Both the position numbers and the translations under genes were made by a program. A stretch of 64,000 bases of DNA, from NCBI GenBank assembly GCA_964529415.1, contig CAZGWD010000019.1, positions 8,026 to 72,025 on the forward strand. Reading direction: 5' to 3'. Below the pieces are notes generated by a model. It was given only the letters and a program-made list of their open reading frames with translations. It was not told the origin of the DNA and ran no database searches. This DNA is from CAYMPH01 sp964529415. GTDB taxonomy: Bacteria > Spirochaetota > UBA4802 > UBA5550. Shown piece by piece: positions 7,549-16,991 of this stretch (position 1 is the first letter of the stretch; every line of letters begins with the position of its first letter).

Positions 7549-9216
7549 TTAAATATCAACAACCTGAACATTGATGAGAGGATTTCTGCGAACAAGCTTA
7601 TAAATGGAATTTTTCATATGCTTGGTTACTTCCATTTCAACTTCTCTCGGACCGTAATGCTTTGCAAGCAGCCTGTGCGCTTCCTTTTCAGCATCGTGCC
7701 TGATTGTATTGAGAACCTTCACATTTTTAACACCGACCAGTCCCCTTGTCTGAATTTCAGGTTCGCGTATCAGCATTCCATCAGAAGTAACGATAGTTAT
7801 AAAAATTATTCCTTCAGTAGACATAGTCTGCCTGTCAGTTATGAGGCTGCTTTCAAGATTGCCGATCTCCTGACCGTCAACATAAATCTGAGAAAGATTA
7901 ATAACTCCGTTTTTCTTGAATGACTTATTGCTCAGTTCCATTATATCGCCGTTGTTGGCAATATGAATCATGGAGGGTTTCATTCCAAGAAGTTCCGCAA
8001 TTTTCGTATGCGCTATTAAATGCTTGTATTCGCCGTGTATAGGCATAAAAAATTTCGGCCTTGTAAGGGAAATCATGAGCTTGAGTTCCTCTTCTGAACC
8101 GTGACCGGATACATGTATATCCGGATCGCGCTCGTAATGAACTTCAACTCCGAGTCTCATCAGCCCGTTCACAACATTATATACCATTCGTTCATTTCCG
8201 GGAATAACAGATGCAGTAATTATAACCGTATCTCCCTTATGAACTTTAAAAAACTTATGAGTGCCAGATGATATTCTTGAAAGAGCTGACATGGGCTCAC
8301 CCTGTGAACCTGTGCCGATAACAACAAGCTTCTTCGGAGGCAGAGCATTGGCTTTCTCAACGCTTACGATCATGTTCTCGTTGATATTTAAATATCCGAG
8401 CTTGCTTGCTATTTCAATATTTTTCAGCATGGAAAGACCGGTAACTGTCACGAATTTGTTATATATTTTTGCAGCATTGAATATCTGCTGAATCCTGTGA
8501 ATGTTTGAAGCAAAAGTTGCTACTATAATTTTCCCTTTTGCAGATGAGAAAATATCAACAAGCTTTTTTTCAAGAATTGACTCAGAGCGGGTATATCCCG
8601 GCCTTTCAGCGTTTGTACTGTCAGACATGAGAAGAAGCACTCCCTCCTCTCCGATTTCTGCAAAACGTGTCAGATCAGTTACATGACCATCCACAGGAGT
8701 GAAGTCAATTTTAAAGTCGCCTGTATGAATTATAGTCCCTGCGTCTGTTTTAATTGCAAGAGACGCGCCGTCTATAATTGAATGATTTACTCTTATAAAT
8801 TCAACAGTAAACTTCCCGATTTTAATCGGCTCATGCGGTTTAGCCTCAACAAATACAGGGGGCGATTTCGGCTTCTTTTCTTCGAGTCTGCTCTGTATCA
8901 AACCTATTGTTAATTTAAATGAATAGATAGGAATATTCAATTCCATCAGAAGATACGGGATTGCACCAATGTGATCCTCATGCCCGTGAGTTACAACAAG
9001 CCCCTTGATTCTGGATTTATTTTTTATCAGATACGAAAAATCCGGTATAATAAAATCAATGCCCGGCATATCATCGCTCGGAAATTTTATACCGCAATCT
9101 ACAATTATTATATCATCTTCATATTCAAACAGCGTTATGTTTTTCCCGATGCCGTCAAGTCCCCCAAGTGGGATTATTTTTATTTTTTTTTCAATTTCTT
9201 TTTTTTCTTTTTTCAT
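7549..9216 (-). CDS. rnj: Ribonuclease J
   Basis: 555 aa. The metallo-beta-lactamase signature 'VVTHGHEDHIGAIPYLL' places H77, H79, D81 and H82. Other RNase J landmarks are 'DCGIKFP' (40-46), 'IIHTGDFKID', 'LLMSDSTNAERPGYTRSE' and 'MPIHGEYKHLI'. A C-terminal domain follows the beta-CASP region. The enzyme is a 5'-3' exonuclease and endonuclease of mRNA and rRNA in the cytoplasm. The start codon overlaps the dut stop by 4 nt (ATGA), so translation is probably coupled. Confidence 0.96.
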   Translation of the reverse strand: MKKEKKEIEKKIKIIPLGGLDGIGKNITLFEYEDDIIIVDCGIKFPSDDMPGIDFIIPDFSYLIKNKSRIKGLVVTHGHEDHIGAIPYLLMELNIPIYSFKLTIGLIQSRLEEKKPKSPPVFVEAKPHEPIKIGKFTVEFIRVNHSIIDGASLAIKTDAGTIIHTGDFKIDFTPVDGHVTDLTRFAEIGEEGVLLLMSDSTNAERPGYTRSESILEKKLVDIFSSAKGKIIVATFASNIHRIQQIFNAAKIYNKFVTVTGLSMLKNIEIASKLGYLNINENMIVSVEKANALPPKKLVVIGTGSQGEPMSALSRISSGTHKFFKVHKGDTVIITASVIPGNERMVYNVVNGLMRLGVEVHYERDPDIHVSGHGSEEELKLMISLTRPKFFMPIHGEYKHLIAHTKIAELLGMKPSMIHIANNGDIMELSNKSFKKNGVINLSQIYVDGQEIGNLESSLITDRQTMSTEGIIFITIVTSDGMLIREPEIQTRGLVGVKNVKVLNTIRHDAEKEAHRLLAKHYGPREVEMEVTKHMKNSIYKLVRRNPLINVQVVDI

Positions 9217-9647
9217 GTGCCGGAATGTCCGAAACCTCCATCATTTCTTTTTGTATTTTTTAATTCTTCAGCTACTATAAAATCTCCGCGATAGACCCGG
9301 CTGAAAACCATCTGAGCGATTCGCATACCGTTTGTAACTTTAAACGGCTCTTTTCCGAAATTTGACATAATGATCTTTACTTCACCCCTGTAATCAGAAT
9401 CGATTGTTCCTGGTGAATTTAAAAATGTTATGCCGTTTTTCAAAGCAAGTCCGCTTCTGGGCCTTATCTGCGCTTCAAATCCGAAGGGTATTTCCAAGAA
9501 TATACCTGTTGGAATTAAAACTGTTTCTCCATGTTTAATGATTACCGGCTCATCAAGCAATGCGTATACATCCGCACCAGCCGCTCCCTCGGTCTGGTAA
9601 TCCGGAATAACAGCTCCTTCTTTTAAAACTATTTTTACCTGTATCAT
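9213..9647 (-). CDS. dut: Deoxyuridine 5'-triphosphate nucleotidohydrolase (dUTPase)
   Basis: 144 aa, the usual size of the trimeric dUTPase. All five motifs are visible: AGADVYA (23-29), PRSGLALKNGI (63-73), GTIDSDYRGE (80-89), RIAQMV (109-114) and the P-loop-like RNDGGFGHSG (134-143). It hydrolyses dUTP to dUMP and pyrophosphate, which keeps uracil out of DNA and feeds thymidylate synthesis. It sits in an operon, 18 bp after the AOR gene and overlapping rnj. Confidence 0.96.
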   Translation of the reverse strand: MIQVKIVLKEGAVIPDYQTEGAAGADVYALLDEPVIIKHGETVLIPTGIFLEIPFGFEAQIRPRSGLALKNGITFLNSPGTIDSDYRGEVKIIMSNFGKEPFKVTNGMRIAQMVFSRVYRGDFIVAEELKNTKRNDGGFGHSGT

Positions 9648-9665
9648 AAAATATTCTCTTTTATT

Positions 9666-11543
9666 TTAATGAAATTCCCTCAACGACTCATGCACGCCTT
9701 TATGAATTTCATACCAGAAATTCAAAGCTGCTTCATTTTTATCTTTAGTAAATTCTTCAATCCAATTCTGCAGCTCAGGATTTCTATCTCCATCTACATC
9801 TTTTTTTCTTTTAAGAAAAGATAAAACAAAATCAATATTTCTTTCAGACTCCCAGAATACTGAAGAGTTCCTGCTGTTGATTCTGCTTGCAGTTGCTGAT
9901 ATTTTCAAAAGAAATTCATCCTTCAATCCATAAAGCGAGCCTATTATTTCCGGTATCATATCCTCAGCCCAGCCTCTATGGAATCTGCAGAAACCCGCAT
10001 TATCCAGAACAAGTTCCTTTATCATCCGCTCTGCATTTTTTCTTCCGAGTTCTCTTGGCGGAACAAAATCATTGGCGTAATGCATGTAATATTTTCCCAT
10101 AATCGGCATTGGAGAAAGCACGCCTGCATTCCAGTACTGGTTAGGAACCATCCAGCCTTTTCTTGCAAAGGATGTAAAAACAAATTTATCCAAAATCTGC
10201 CTGCCCTTCAGCCTGGCAACTTTTCTCGCAAATTTTCTTGCGCCTTCTGTTAAATCAACAAGACCGCGTTTGGTAATAATTGAATCAAGCATCTCAATTC
10301 CAAGGTCTGCATTATTCATCGAGTCATTAATCAAGTCAAAATTTTCCTGAGTAAACTTCGGCTGTTTTGTTACTCCAAGTTCTTCCTTTGAAAATAAATT
10401 AACATTCATGCAGTCCATCATCCAGGAAAGAACTCCTCCTGCTGAAATTCCGTCAAAACCGAGCATGTCCGCATGATGATTGAGTTTCTCCGCTGCTCTC
10501 TGGTCAAAAATTCCGCACAATGGACCCATTGTCTGATACGGTTCGTAATCTTTTTTAAATTCGTTGTTCATTTTTTTACACACGGCAACGCAGGGCTCTC
10601 CGCATGTTTTCTGCTGCTTTTTATCTATAGTCTCTTCGTTAAACTGCTTTAAATAATGATCAATGATAAAATTTTTATGAATATCAACCCGTTCAGTTTC
10701 CTGCATATATACAGATTTGTAATTAAAAGCTAAAAGCTTTCCGCCCACGGAAGAGTAATTAACCCCGAATGTTCCACCTGTGTTGAAAGTCGGATCGTAC
10801 CTGTATTTCGTTGTTGCTTCAAGATCTTTGGCTGCGAGTTTTTTATTGAATCTGTCCTCAAACCATTCATCAGCTACTTTTCTGTCCCTGAAGTCCTCAT
10901 CAATGAATGTTCCGCCATATATAATTGATGCAATTCCATGCTCCATTAAAAGTTTTGTTCCGAATCCACCCCTGCCTGCCCAGGTATCAACAAAAGATAG
11001 TTTGCCCTTGATTACAGGAACTGAAGCAATAGCGCCGAAATCAGTGTGCATTGAAGCCGGACCTACAGCAAGGATTCTCGGATCAGTGCTGTATCTATCT
11101 GCAAATGCTTTATAGGTATAATCCATAAGCGAATATATGCCCTTCCTGCCTTCAGTCCAGATCTGATTCAAATCAACCGGTAGGCATTCTATCTGGATTT
11201 CCTCGCCATTTATCCTGTTAAGATAAACTGATACAGGCACCGGAGATTTATTTACAATGGCTATTAAATTTATTCCAAGATTGCTGAAAACAAGACCTGC
11301 TCCGCCCATTGATGAAATGTAAAAACCTCCCCAGCATGGAGAAAAGCCGTTTACAATAAGCCTGTTTGATCCGGGGAAAATTGACCCTGCAAGTAGGCCG
11401 GTTCCTATATTCAGACTTTTATATTTCCCGGCAAGATGAAGACCGAGATCCACAGGACCGAAAAAATCCCCTATTTTATATTTTTTTATTTTATAAAACC
11501 CGGTATGTGCATCAATAAAAAGAACTCTGAGATTTGATTCCAT
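9666..11543 (-). CDS. Aldehyde ferredoxin oxidoreductase family tungsten/molybdopterin enzyme
   Basis: 625 aa, the normal size for the AOR family. The N-terminal domain contains 'SMGGAGLVFSNLGINLIAI' and 'WAGRGGFGTKLLMEHG', glycine-rich stretches typical of the pterin-binding region. The 4Fe-4S cluster ligands appear in 'CGEPCVAVC', with a fourth Cys in 'DNAGFCRFHRG' near the C terminus. The spacing C-x3-C-x3-C differs from the C-x2-C-x3-C of classical archaeal AOR, so the substrate may differ. These enzymes oxidise aldehydes to acids with ferredoxin, or reduce acids in reverse. It heads the AOR-dut-rnj operon, an unusual mixture. Confidence 0.85.
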   Translation of the reverse strand: MESNLRVLFIDAHTGFYKIKKYKIGDFFGPVDLGLHLAGKYKSLNIGTGLLAGSIFPGSNRLIVNGFSPCWGGFYISSMGGAGLVFSNLGINLIAIVNKSPVPVSVYLNRINGEEIQIECLPVDLNQIWTEGRKGIYSLMDYTYKAFADRYSTDPRILAVGPASMHTDFGAIASVPVIKGKLSFVDTWAGRGGFGTKLLMEHGIASIIYGGTFIDEDFRDRKVADEWFEDRFNKKLAAKDLEATTKYRYDPTFNTGGTFGVNYSSVGGKLLAFNYKSVYMQETERVDIHKNFIIDHYLKQFNEETIDKKQQKTCGEPCVAVCKKMNNEFKKDYEPYQTMGPLCGIFDQRAAEKLNHHADMLGFDGISAGGVLSWMMDCMNVNLFSKEELGVTKQPKFTQENFDLINDSMNNADLGIEMLDSIITKRGLVDLTEGARKFARKVARLKGRQILDKFVFTSFARKGWMVPNQYWNAGVLSPMPIMGKYYMHYANDFVPPRELGRKNAERMIKELVLDNAGFCRFHRGWAEDMIPEIIGSLYGLKDEFLLKISATASRINSRNSSVFWESERNIDFVLSFLKRKKDVDGDRNPELQNWIEEFTKDKNEAALNFWYEIHKGVHESLREFH

Positions 11544-11729
11544 GTTTTTCCAATAGGATAAGTTTATAATTTCAGCCGGAAATCGCTATTATTTGCTAAT
11601 GTTTACCATTTAAAGTCAAGACAATAAATATAAGGCTTTAATTTGAATATTTAAAAAATATTAATTTATTATTGATAATTATTTCACTTTATGTCACATT
11701 CGTCAAATATTTTATTTGCGGAGATTTAT

Positions 11730-12173
11730 ATGAAAATAGCAATAGGCTCTGATCACGCAGGAGTGCTTTTAAAAAAATTAATAATTGAAAAATTCAAAGA
11801 TATTGATTTTGATGATGTAGGCACTCATTCTGAGGAATCCTGTGATTATCCGGACTACGCGGCAAAAGCCTGCTACAAGGTTCGAGATGGTTTTGCAGAT
11901 GCAGGCATTGTGATTTGCGGAAGCGGTGTCGGCATATCAATAGCTGCAAATAAAGTTAAGGGAATCAGGGCTGCTCTGTGCTTCAACAGCTACATGGCAG
12001 AAATGTCTAAAAGGCACAACAATGCAAATGTTCTGGCTCTCGGAGCAAGGGTTATCGGTCAGGATGTTGCTCTTGATATAGTCGAGAAATGGATCAATTC
12101 TCCGTTTGAAGGCGGCAGGCATCAGAACCGCATTGATAAAATTACAGGGATAGAGAATAAAGAGTGTCAGTAA
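11730..12173 (+). CDS. rpiB: Ribose-5-phosphate isomerase B
   Basis: 147 aa from ATG 11730, which has GGAG 7 nt upstream; an in-frame ATG at 11691 would add 13 residues without support. RpiB landmarks are 'IGSDHAG' (5-11), the catalytic Cys63 in 'CGSGVGISIAANK', and 'RHNNANVLALGARVIG' with the phosphate-binding region. It interconverts ribose-5-P and ribulose-5-P in the pentose phosphate pathway. It is the first gene of a five-gene run (rpiB, LamG protein, cca, lipoprotein, GDPD) with tiny gaps or overlaps. Confidence 0.95.
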   Translation: MKIAIGSDHAGVLLKKLIIEKFKDIDFDDVGTHSEESCDYPDYAAKACYKVRDGFADAGIVICGSGVGISIAANKVKGIRAALCFNSYMAEMSKRHNNANVLALGARVIGQDVALDIVEKWINSPFEGGRHQNRIDKITGIENKECQ

Positions 12174-13849
12174 AATTTTACACAAAAACATTTTCCGCAA
12201 TAATACTTTCATTATTTGTGATGTTTCCTGTTATAGAAACTTCCAGCGATATTCCTTTTGACATTGCTCCGTCGAAACATCATCATAATGTAAAAATAAT
12301 AAAACTCCCGTCTTCAAAGGATGCGTATTCTATAGCTGATCTTACATATCAGAAAAGTTCCATTCCATATTATTCAGACATGGTTCTGTCATTTAACTAT
12401 TCCCCTGACAGGCTTTACAGGGACGACACAAAAAAATATATAATCAAATCATCATCCTATGCTTTTACTAAAGGAAAAGGTTCAATAGGAACAGGGTCTG
12501 CGCATTTTTTCAGAACAGGCGACGGAATTGAGATTGAAAATTCAAAAAATCTCTGGCTTGGCTCATGTGATGATCTTGGATCATTTGCAATTGAGATGAG
12601 AATCAGGGCTGATGTAGTGCGTGACGGTAGCGTCCTTTTTTCAAGAATAGGTTACATTTCCGGAGCGAAAAAAGGAATTGAAATTACCCTGAACAGAGGA
12701 AGAGTCACTGCTGCTTTTTACGGAATTTTTGAAAGGCCGGACGGTAAAAGGCACGATGTATTTTTAAACAGGGGAAAAACTATTGTTAAGGATAAATGGC
12801 ATCATTTCAGCCTGAGTTTCGACAGAATGTCCGGAAAGCTTGCCAAATTCATCGACGGCGATGAAGACGAATCTATCTATGTAACAGACTCAGGTTCTCC
12901 GGACAATGGAATTTTTATTCCTTATTTCGGTCAACCTGCAGGCGATGATAAAATCAGCTGCACTGATCTTCCGCCGGTTTATATTGCAAGAAATTTCTCC
13001 GGATTCATAGATGAACTGCGCATATCGTATTTGTCATTTGAAGAGCTGAAGAAACGAACAGCAATTGCAAATAAAAAATACAGGCCCGTTGATAATGCAG
13101 GTAAGATTCCTTTAAATATTGAAGGTGTTGTAACGAGCCCTGTATATATATTTCCAGGCACAGGAACACTTGTAAAATTATTCAAGTGGGAGGAGATTGT
13201 TCCAGAGAACGCGTTTGTGTGGATGGAATTCCGCATCAGCGACAATCTTTTTTACTGGACTGATACAGATCTCAAGTGGTACAGGATAAAAAATAATCAG
13301 AGAGGCATATTTCTTAAAGAAGCTGGAGGTGAATATCTCAGGGGGAAATACTACCAGTGGAGACTGCATCTTGTACCGTCTCCGGACGGTAAAAAATCTC
13401 CTGCAGTTTATGATATTGGCCTGAGCTACCAGCTCGACACAGCTCCGAGAATTCCGGATTTTGTGGAAATCACAAAAGCTAAAAGCGAAGAAATCTCAAT
13501 CAAATGGAAAAAAAATGTTGATCCGGATATTAAAGGATACAGAATTTATTACGGAACAAAACCCGGAAAATATGACGGCATAATAACACATACAGGCGGC
13601 AAACCGATCTCCAATGAACTTTCAAACAGCAATTATATCGAAATAAAAATAAACAATGCACTTATTGATGAAAACAGAAAACTTGATACCAAAGGCCTTT
13701 TCACTTACCCTGAACTTAAAAATACAGTTCTATACTTTTTTGCTGTGAGCGCTTATGACTCATATAAACCTGGAACGCCTCACAACCATGAATCTGCACT
13801 TTCAAAACAGGTTTCTGCCAGACCATTTGCCGGATCGGAAATAGATTAA
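12164..13849 (+). CDS. Secreted LamG/concanavalin-like domain protein with C-terminal fibronectin type III domain
   Basis: 561 aa beginning at GTG 12164, inside the last codons of rpiB. A hydrophobic segment (about 9-26) is a signal peptide or anchor. A LamG-like jelly roll covers about 105-285: 'GTGSAHFFRTGDGIEI' at its start, 'DKWHHFSLSFD' and 'FSGFIDELRIS' at its end, all characteristic of the fold. Region 430-545 reads as a fibronectin type III domain ('DFVEITKAKSEEISIKWKK', 'IKGYRIYYGT'). Probably an exported carbohydrate- or protein-binding envelope protein; no enzymatic motif is seen. Overlap with rpiB and a 2-bp gap to cca imply co-transcription. Confidence 0.75.
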   Translation: MSVKFYTKTFSAIILSLFVMFPVIETSSDIPFDIAPSKHHHNVKIIKLPSSKDAYSIADLTYQKSSIPYYSDMVLSFNYSPDRLYRDDTKKYIIKSSSYAFTKGKGSIGTGSAHFFRTGDGIEIENSKNLWLGSCDDLGSFAIEMRIRADVVRDGSVLFSRIGYISGAKKGIEITLNRGRVTAAFYGIFERPDGKRHDVFLNRGKTIVKDKWHHFSLSFDRMSGKLAKFIDGDEDESIYVTDSGSPDNGIFIPYFGQPAGDDKISCTDLPPVYIARNFSGFIDELRISYLSFEELKKRTAIANKKYRPVDNAGKIPLNIEGVVTSPVYIFPGTGTLVKLFKWEEIVPENAFVWMEFRISDNLFYWTDTDLKWYRIKNNQRGIFLKEAGGEYLRGKYYQWRLHLVPSPDGKKSPAVYDIGLSYQLDTAPRIPDFVEITKAKSEEISIKWKKNVDPDIKGYRIYYGTKPGKYDGIITHTGGKPISNELSNSNYIEIKINNALIDENRKLDTKGLFTYPELKNTVLYFFAVSAYDSYKPGTPHNHESALSKQVSARPFAGSEID

Positions 13850-13851
13850 TA

Positions 13852-15249
13852 ATGAGTAAATTAAAATTAAAAATTCCAGGTCAAATAAAATCTGACCTGG
13901 ATAATATTTCTTCCACTTTGGATAAAAAAGGTTTTGAATGCTATATGGTAGGCGGCTCTGTGCGCGACCTCCTCCTCGGCATTGATTCTTTTGATTATGA
14001 TTTTGCAACCAATGCCCGCCCGGAACAGATAATGAAACTTTTTCCGAGAGTTGCACCAACAGGAATTAAACACGGTACAGTTACTATTCTCACGGGCTCA
14101 GGCGAATATGAAGTTACAACCTTCAGGTCAGATGGAGATTATTCCGACGGCCGCCATCCGGATAAAGTATATTTTTCAGATACTCTTGATGAAGATGTCA
14201 GGCGCCGCGATTTCACAATTAACGGACTTGCTTATGATTTAAAAAATGATAAAATCATAGATCTTGTTGGAGGGCTCTCTGATCTTGAAAATAAAATTAT
14301 TAGGACTATAGGTGATCCGGTTGAAAGATTCAGCGAAGACGGACTCCGCACTTTACGCGCCTGCAGATTTTCAAGCAAACTTTCTTCGCTTGGTTTTACC
14401 ATTGATGAAGAAACATTCAATGCAATATCAAAAACAAATGAAATTGTAAAAAAAGTATCTGCTGAAAGAATACGCGATGAACTTTTAAAAATTCTGCAGA
14501 CTCCGATTCCATCTGTAGGAATTGAAAGCATGCGTAAATGCGGCCTTCTGAATCTGATTCTGCCTGAGCTTGATATAGCTCACGGAGTTGATCAGAATAA
14601 ATATCACATGCATGATGTTTACTGGCACAGCCTCTACACCTGCGATGCCGCTCCAATTGAAATACCGCTTATAAGATTCACAGCGCTTCTTCATGATATA
14701 GGCAAAGTTCCTTCCAGGGGAACAGGAGCTGACGGTGATTTCACTTTTTACAACCACGAAATTGTCGGCACAAGAATGCTGAAGAAAATAATGAAACGCC
14801 TGAAATTTTCGAATGAAGATATTGAAAGAGCATGCAATCTGTCAATAAATCACATGTTTCATTACAAGGATGAATGGACAGACGGTGCAGTACGCCGCTT
14901 TATGCGCAAAGTCGGAGTTGAAAACATTGATGAGCTGTTCAGGTTGAGAATGGCAGACAGGCAGGGAAATGGTTCGCGCGAAGGACTTCCTGCTCCGATT
15001 TTAAAACTGCAGGAAAGAATTAAGAAAATTATAACTGAAGAAAATGCAATTACAGTGCGGGATCTCAACATCAATGGAAATATACTGATGGAACAGTTTA
15101 AGCTCAAACCAGGCCCGGTAATTGGAAGAATTCTTAACGAACTTCTTGAAATAATTCTCGATGAACCCGATAAAAATAATCAGGAAATATTGCTTGAAAT
15201 GTCACGCGGTATAATCGATAATATCAGCAAGGAAAAGATAATAGATTAA
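13852..15249 (+). CDS. cca: CCA-adding tRNA nucleotidyltransferase (with HD domain)
   Basis: 465 aa. The class II nucleotidyltransferase head has 'GGSVRDLLLG' (34-43), followed by 'DYDFAT' with the catalytic Asp pair (D48/D50). The RNA-binding signature is 'RRRDFTINGLAYD' (about 117-129), and 'FSEDGLRTLRACRF' is the neck motif. An HD phosphohydrolase-type domain follows with 'FTALLHDIGKVPSRG' (about 276-290). The HD domain favours a CCA-adding enzyme over a poly(A) polymerase, and the tRNA genes here lack CCA, so this activity is needed. A poly(A)-polymerase role cannot be fully excluded. Confidence 0.9.
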   Translation: MSKLKLKIPGQIKSDLDNISSTLDKKGFECYMVGGSVRDLLLGIDSFDYDFATNARPEQIMKLFPRVAPTGIKHGTVTILTGSGEYEVTTFRSDGDYSDGRHPDKVYFSDTLDEDVRRRDFTINGLAYDLKNDKIIDLVGGLSDLENKIIRTIGDPVERFSEDGLRTLRACRFSSKLSSLGFTIDEETFNAISKTNEIVKKVSAERIRDELLKILQTPIPSVGIESMRKCGLLNLILPELDIAHGVDQNKYHMHDVYWHSLYTCDAAPIEIPLIRFTALLHDIGKVPSRGTGADGDFTFYNHEIVGTRMLKKIMKRLKFSNEDIERACNLSINHMFHYKDEWTDGAVRRFMRKVGVENIDELFRLRMADRQGNGSREGLPAPILKLQERIKKIITEENAITVRDLNINGNILMEQFKLKPGPVIGRILNELLEIILDEPDKNNQEILLEMSRGIIDNISKEKIID

Positions 15250-15252
15250 TTT

Positions 15253-15777
15253 ATGAGAAAAATTTTACCCCTAATTTTTATATCTTTACTGATCCTTCTT
15301 GCCGGATGCTCAAAAGAAAAAGATGAGGCAGAACAGGCGCTGATAGATCAGAAACCCATAGAGGAAGCTGTTCCGCAGAATCTTGATCCGATTGATTTTA
15401 AAGATCTTCCGGGAAAATGGTCTTTGCGTTTCACCGGAAATTACGGGTACGAATTCAGATTCAATAAAAACTATAAAGCACTGGTTGTAATATATCTCGG
15501 AAATTCATCACTGCTTTTCAATGGAGTATATACGATTGAAAACGGCAATCTTAAAATAAACATATATGAAATGAAAAATGAAGATAGATCTGAAAATATC
15601 AACATTTATTCAAATTTTGTAAAGGCAAAATCATCTTATTTTTTATTCAAAGCCGGCATAAATAAAAAGCCAGGCACGAATAAAATGCTTGTGCTGCGTC
15701 CGTCAAATATTATAATAGATGGAATAAATTCAGACGGATATTTTGAACCAGTTTTAAAATTAAAACCTTCTCCATAG
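15253..15777 (+). CDS. Putative lipoprotein of unknown function
   Basis: 174 aa with a clean lipobox: 'LILLAGCSKEK', Cys19. The mature protein has an acidic linker and a beta-rich domain with 'FKDLPGKWSLRFTGNYGYEF' and 'FNGVYTIENGNLKINIYEM'. This resembles the lipocalin-like/META-type 'G.W.......f...g.y...g' pattern of small secreted domains. Only export and lipidation are well supported. AAGGA lies about 15 nt upstream of the ATG. It sits between cca and the GDPD gene in the same transcription unit. Confidence 0.65.
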   Translation: MRKILPLIFISLLILLAGCSKEKDEAEQALIDQKPIEEAVPQNLDPIDFKDLPGKWSLRFTGNYGYEFRFNKNYKALVVIYLGNSSLLFNGVYTIENGNLKINIYEMKNEDRSENINIYSNFVKAKSSYFLFKAGINKKPGTNKMLVLRPSNIIIDGINSDGYFEPVLKLKPSP

Positions 15778-15795
15778 AGGAATCCGAATAGAATA

Positions 15796-16566
15796 ATGAA
15801 AAATCTGACTGTAATCGGACATAGAGGATTCAGAGCAAGATTTCCGGAAAATACCTCAATATCATTCCTGAAAGCATTCGAACATGGAGCTGATGGAATT
15901 GAATGCGATATCCAGAAAACGAAAGACAATGAATATGTAATAATTCATGATGACACAATAGATAGAACCTGCAGCGGATCAGGAGATGTTTCCAATTTAA
16001 ATCTTGCTGAATTAAAAAAATTTAATTTTAACATGAGGATTTCATCCCATCCTGAAAAAATCATAACTCTTAAAGAACTTTTAAATCTTATTCCTGCGGA
16101 TAAATTTATAAATCTTGAATTAAAAGAGGAAACCCTGACCCCGGAAGATTCAGAAAAAATTTATACTATTGCAAAAAACAATTTCAAACTGGAAAAAATT
16201 CTATTTTCCTCATTCGAAGCAGATCTGCTTTATTTTTTCCGGGATAATAACATAACGTTCGGTCTGCTTCTGGGTGATAAATCATTTAAACGCGGAATTA
16301 TAAAAACAATAAAAAGTATCAAAAATCTTCATCCTGATTTTATCAATCTTCCGGTAAGTCCAATTAATTTTCCTGGCTCATTTATTTATGGACTTTTTAT
16401 AAAACAGATCCGGAGATTTTCTAAAAAAATTCTCTTCTGGACAGTAAATTCAAAGAAAGAACTGCAGTTTGCATTAAAGTATTCCCGTCATATTATTACA
16501 GATGATCCGCCGATGATAAAAAAATTATTACCTGAGCTTAAAAAAAAACAGGTGCGGGAAAGTTAA
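15796..16566 (+). CDS. Glycerophosphodiester phosphodiesterase
   Basis: 256 aa without a signal peptide, so cytoplasmic (UgpQ-type rather than periplasmic GlpQ). Catalytic residues of the GDPD TIM barrel are in place: H9-R10 in 'GHRGF', E36 and D38 in 'ECDIQ', and H51 in 'VIIHDDTIDRT'. Metal and phosphate contacts continue with 'NLELK' and the C-terminal 'FWTVNSKKEL' and 'IITDDP'. It hydrolyses glycerophosphodiesters to glycerol-3-phosphate and an alcohol, recycling phospholipid head groups. AGAGGA precedes the ATG. Its stop overlaps the opposing coiled-coil gene by 4 bp. Confidence 0.92.
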   Translation: MKNLTVIGHRGFRARFPENTSISFLKAFEHGADGIECDIQKTKDNEYVIIHDDTIDRTCSGSGDVSNLNLAELKKFNFNMRISSHPEKIITLKELLNLIPADKFINLELKEETLTPEDSEKIYTIAKNNFKLEKILFSSFEADLLYFFRDNNITFGLLLGDKSFKRGIIKTIKSIKNLHPDFINLPVSPINFPGSFIYGLFIKQIRRFSKKILFWTVNSKKELQFALKYSRHIITDDPPMIKKLLPELKKKQVRES

Positions 16567-16979
16567 CGCCAGAATTTTATTGCAGCAATTATAATTCCCG
16601 AGCAACTTAAAGTTATACCGAAAGACCAGATCATAAAACGGTCCATTCTGGTTGTAAGTAAATCAAAGCGTTTGTCTGATGCTTCAAATCTTTTATCAAC
16701 TGAATCAAATCGGCGGTTCATTTCATCTAAAATTGAAACAAATCTTTTATCAACTGCGTCAAATCTATCATTAAACCGTTTATTCATATCATCAAAGCGT
16801 TTATTCATATCCTCAAAACGTTTATTCATATCCTCGAAGCGCATGTTCATTGCATCAAAACCCATTTTCATGAGTTCCCGCTGGTGTCTCAGCTCGGTTT
16901 CAACATGGAGAAACCGTTCAGAATAATAATCTTCAACAGTAATTGTCTGGGATTTTAATGTTTTCCTGGGCATTGTCAT
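16563..16979 (-). CDS. Coiled-coil protein with tandem heptads and a C-terminal membrane anchor
   Basis: 138 aa from the ATG at 16979, chosen because GAGG lies 6 nt before it (an ATG at 16991 is further upstream). The middle is a run of 7-residue units of the form RFEDMNK/RFDDMNK/RFNDRFDAVDK, which predicts a long coiled coil. A single hydrophobic helix ends the protein ('FMIWSFGITLSCSGIIIAAI', then FWR). The layout is like small tail-anchored coiled-coil proteins (DUF1640 or XhlA-like). The unit is also repeated at DNA level (see the repeat entry). Function unknown. Confidence 0.65.
   Translation of the reverse strand: MTMPRKTLKSQTITVEDYYSERFLHVETELRHQRELMKMGFDAMNMRFEDMNKRFEDMNKRFDDMNKRFNDRFDAVDKRFVSILDEMNRRFDSVDKRFEASDKRFDLLTTRMDRFMIWSFGITLSCSGIIIAAIKFWR
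16777..16839. repeat. Three 21-bp tandem DNA repeats inside the coiled-coil gene
   Basis: Units start at 16777, 16798 and 16819 and read CGTTTATTCATATC followed by (A/C)TC(A/G)AA(A/G). A fourth, more diverged unit follows at 16840. Each unit encodes exactly seven residues on the minus strand, so copy-number change keeps the frame and changes coiled-coil length by one heptad. Confidence 0.8.
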
Positions 16980-16991
16980 TTTCAACCTCAT

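Noticed and set aside
7462..7923. 153-aa plus-strand frame over the 3' end of rnj
   Set aside because: Antisense shadow of the clear RNase J gene; no ribosome binding site and no family signal.
16777..16839. CRISPR-like array
   Set aside because: Units are contiguous 21-bp coding repeats without spacers.
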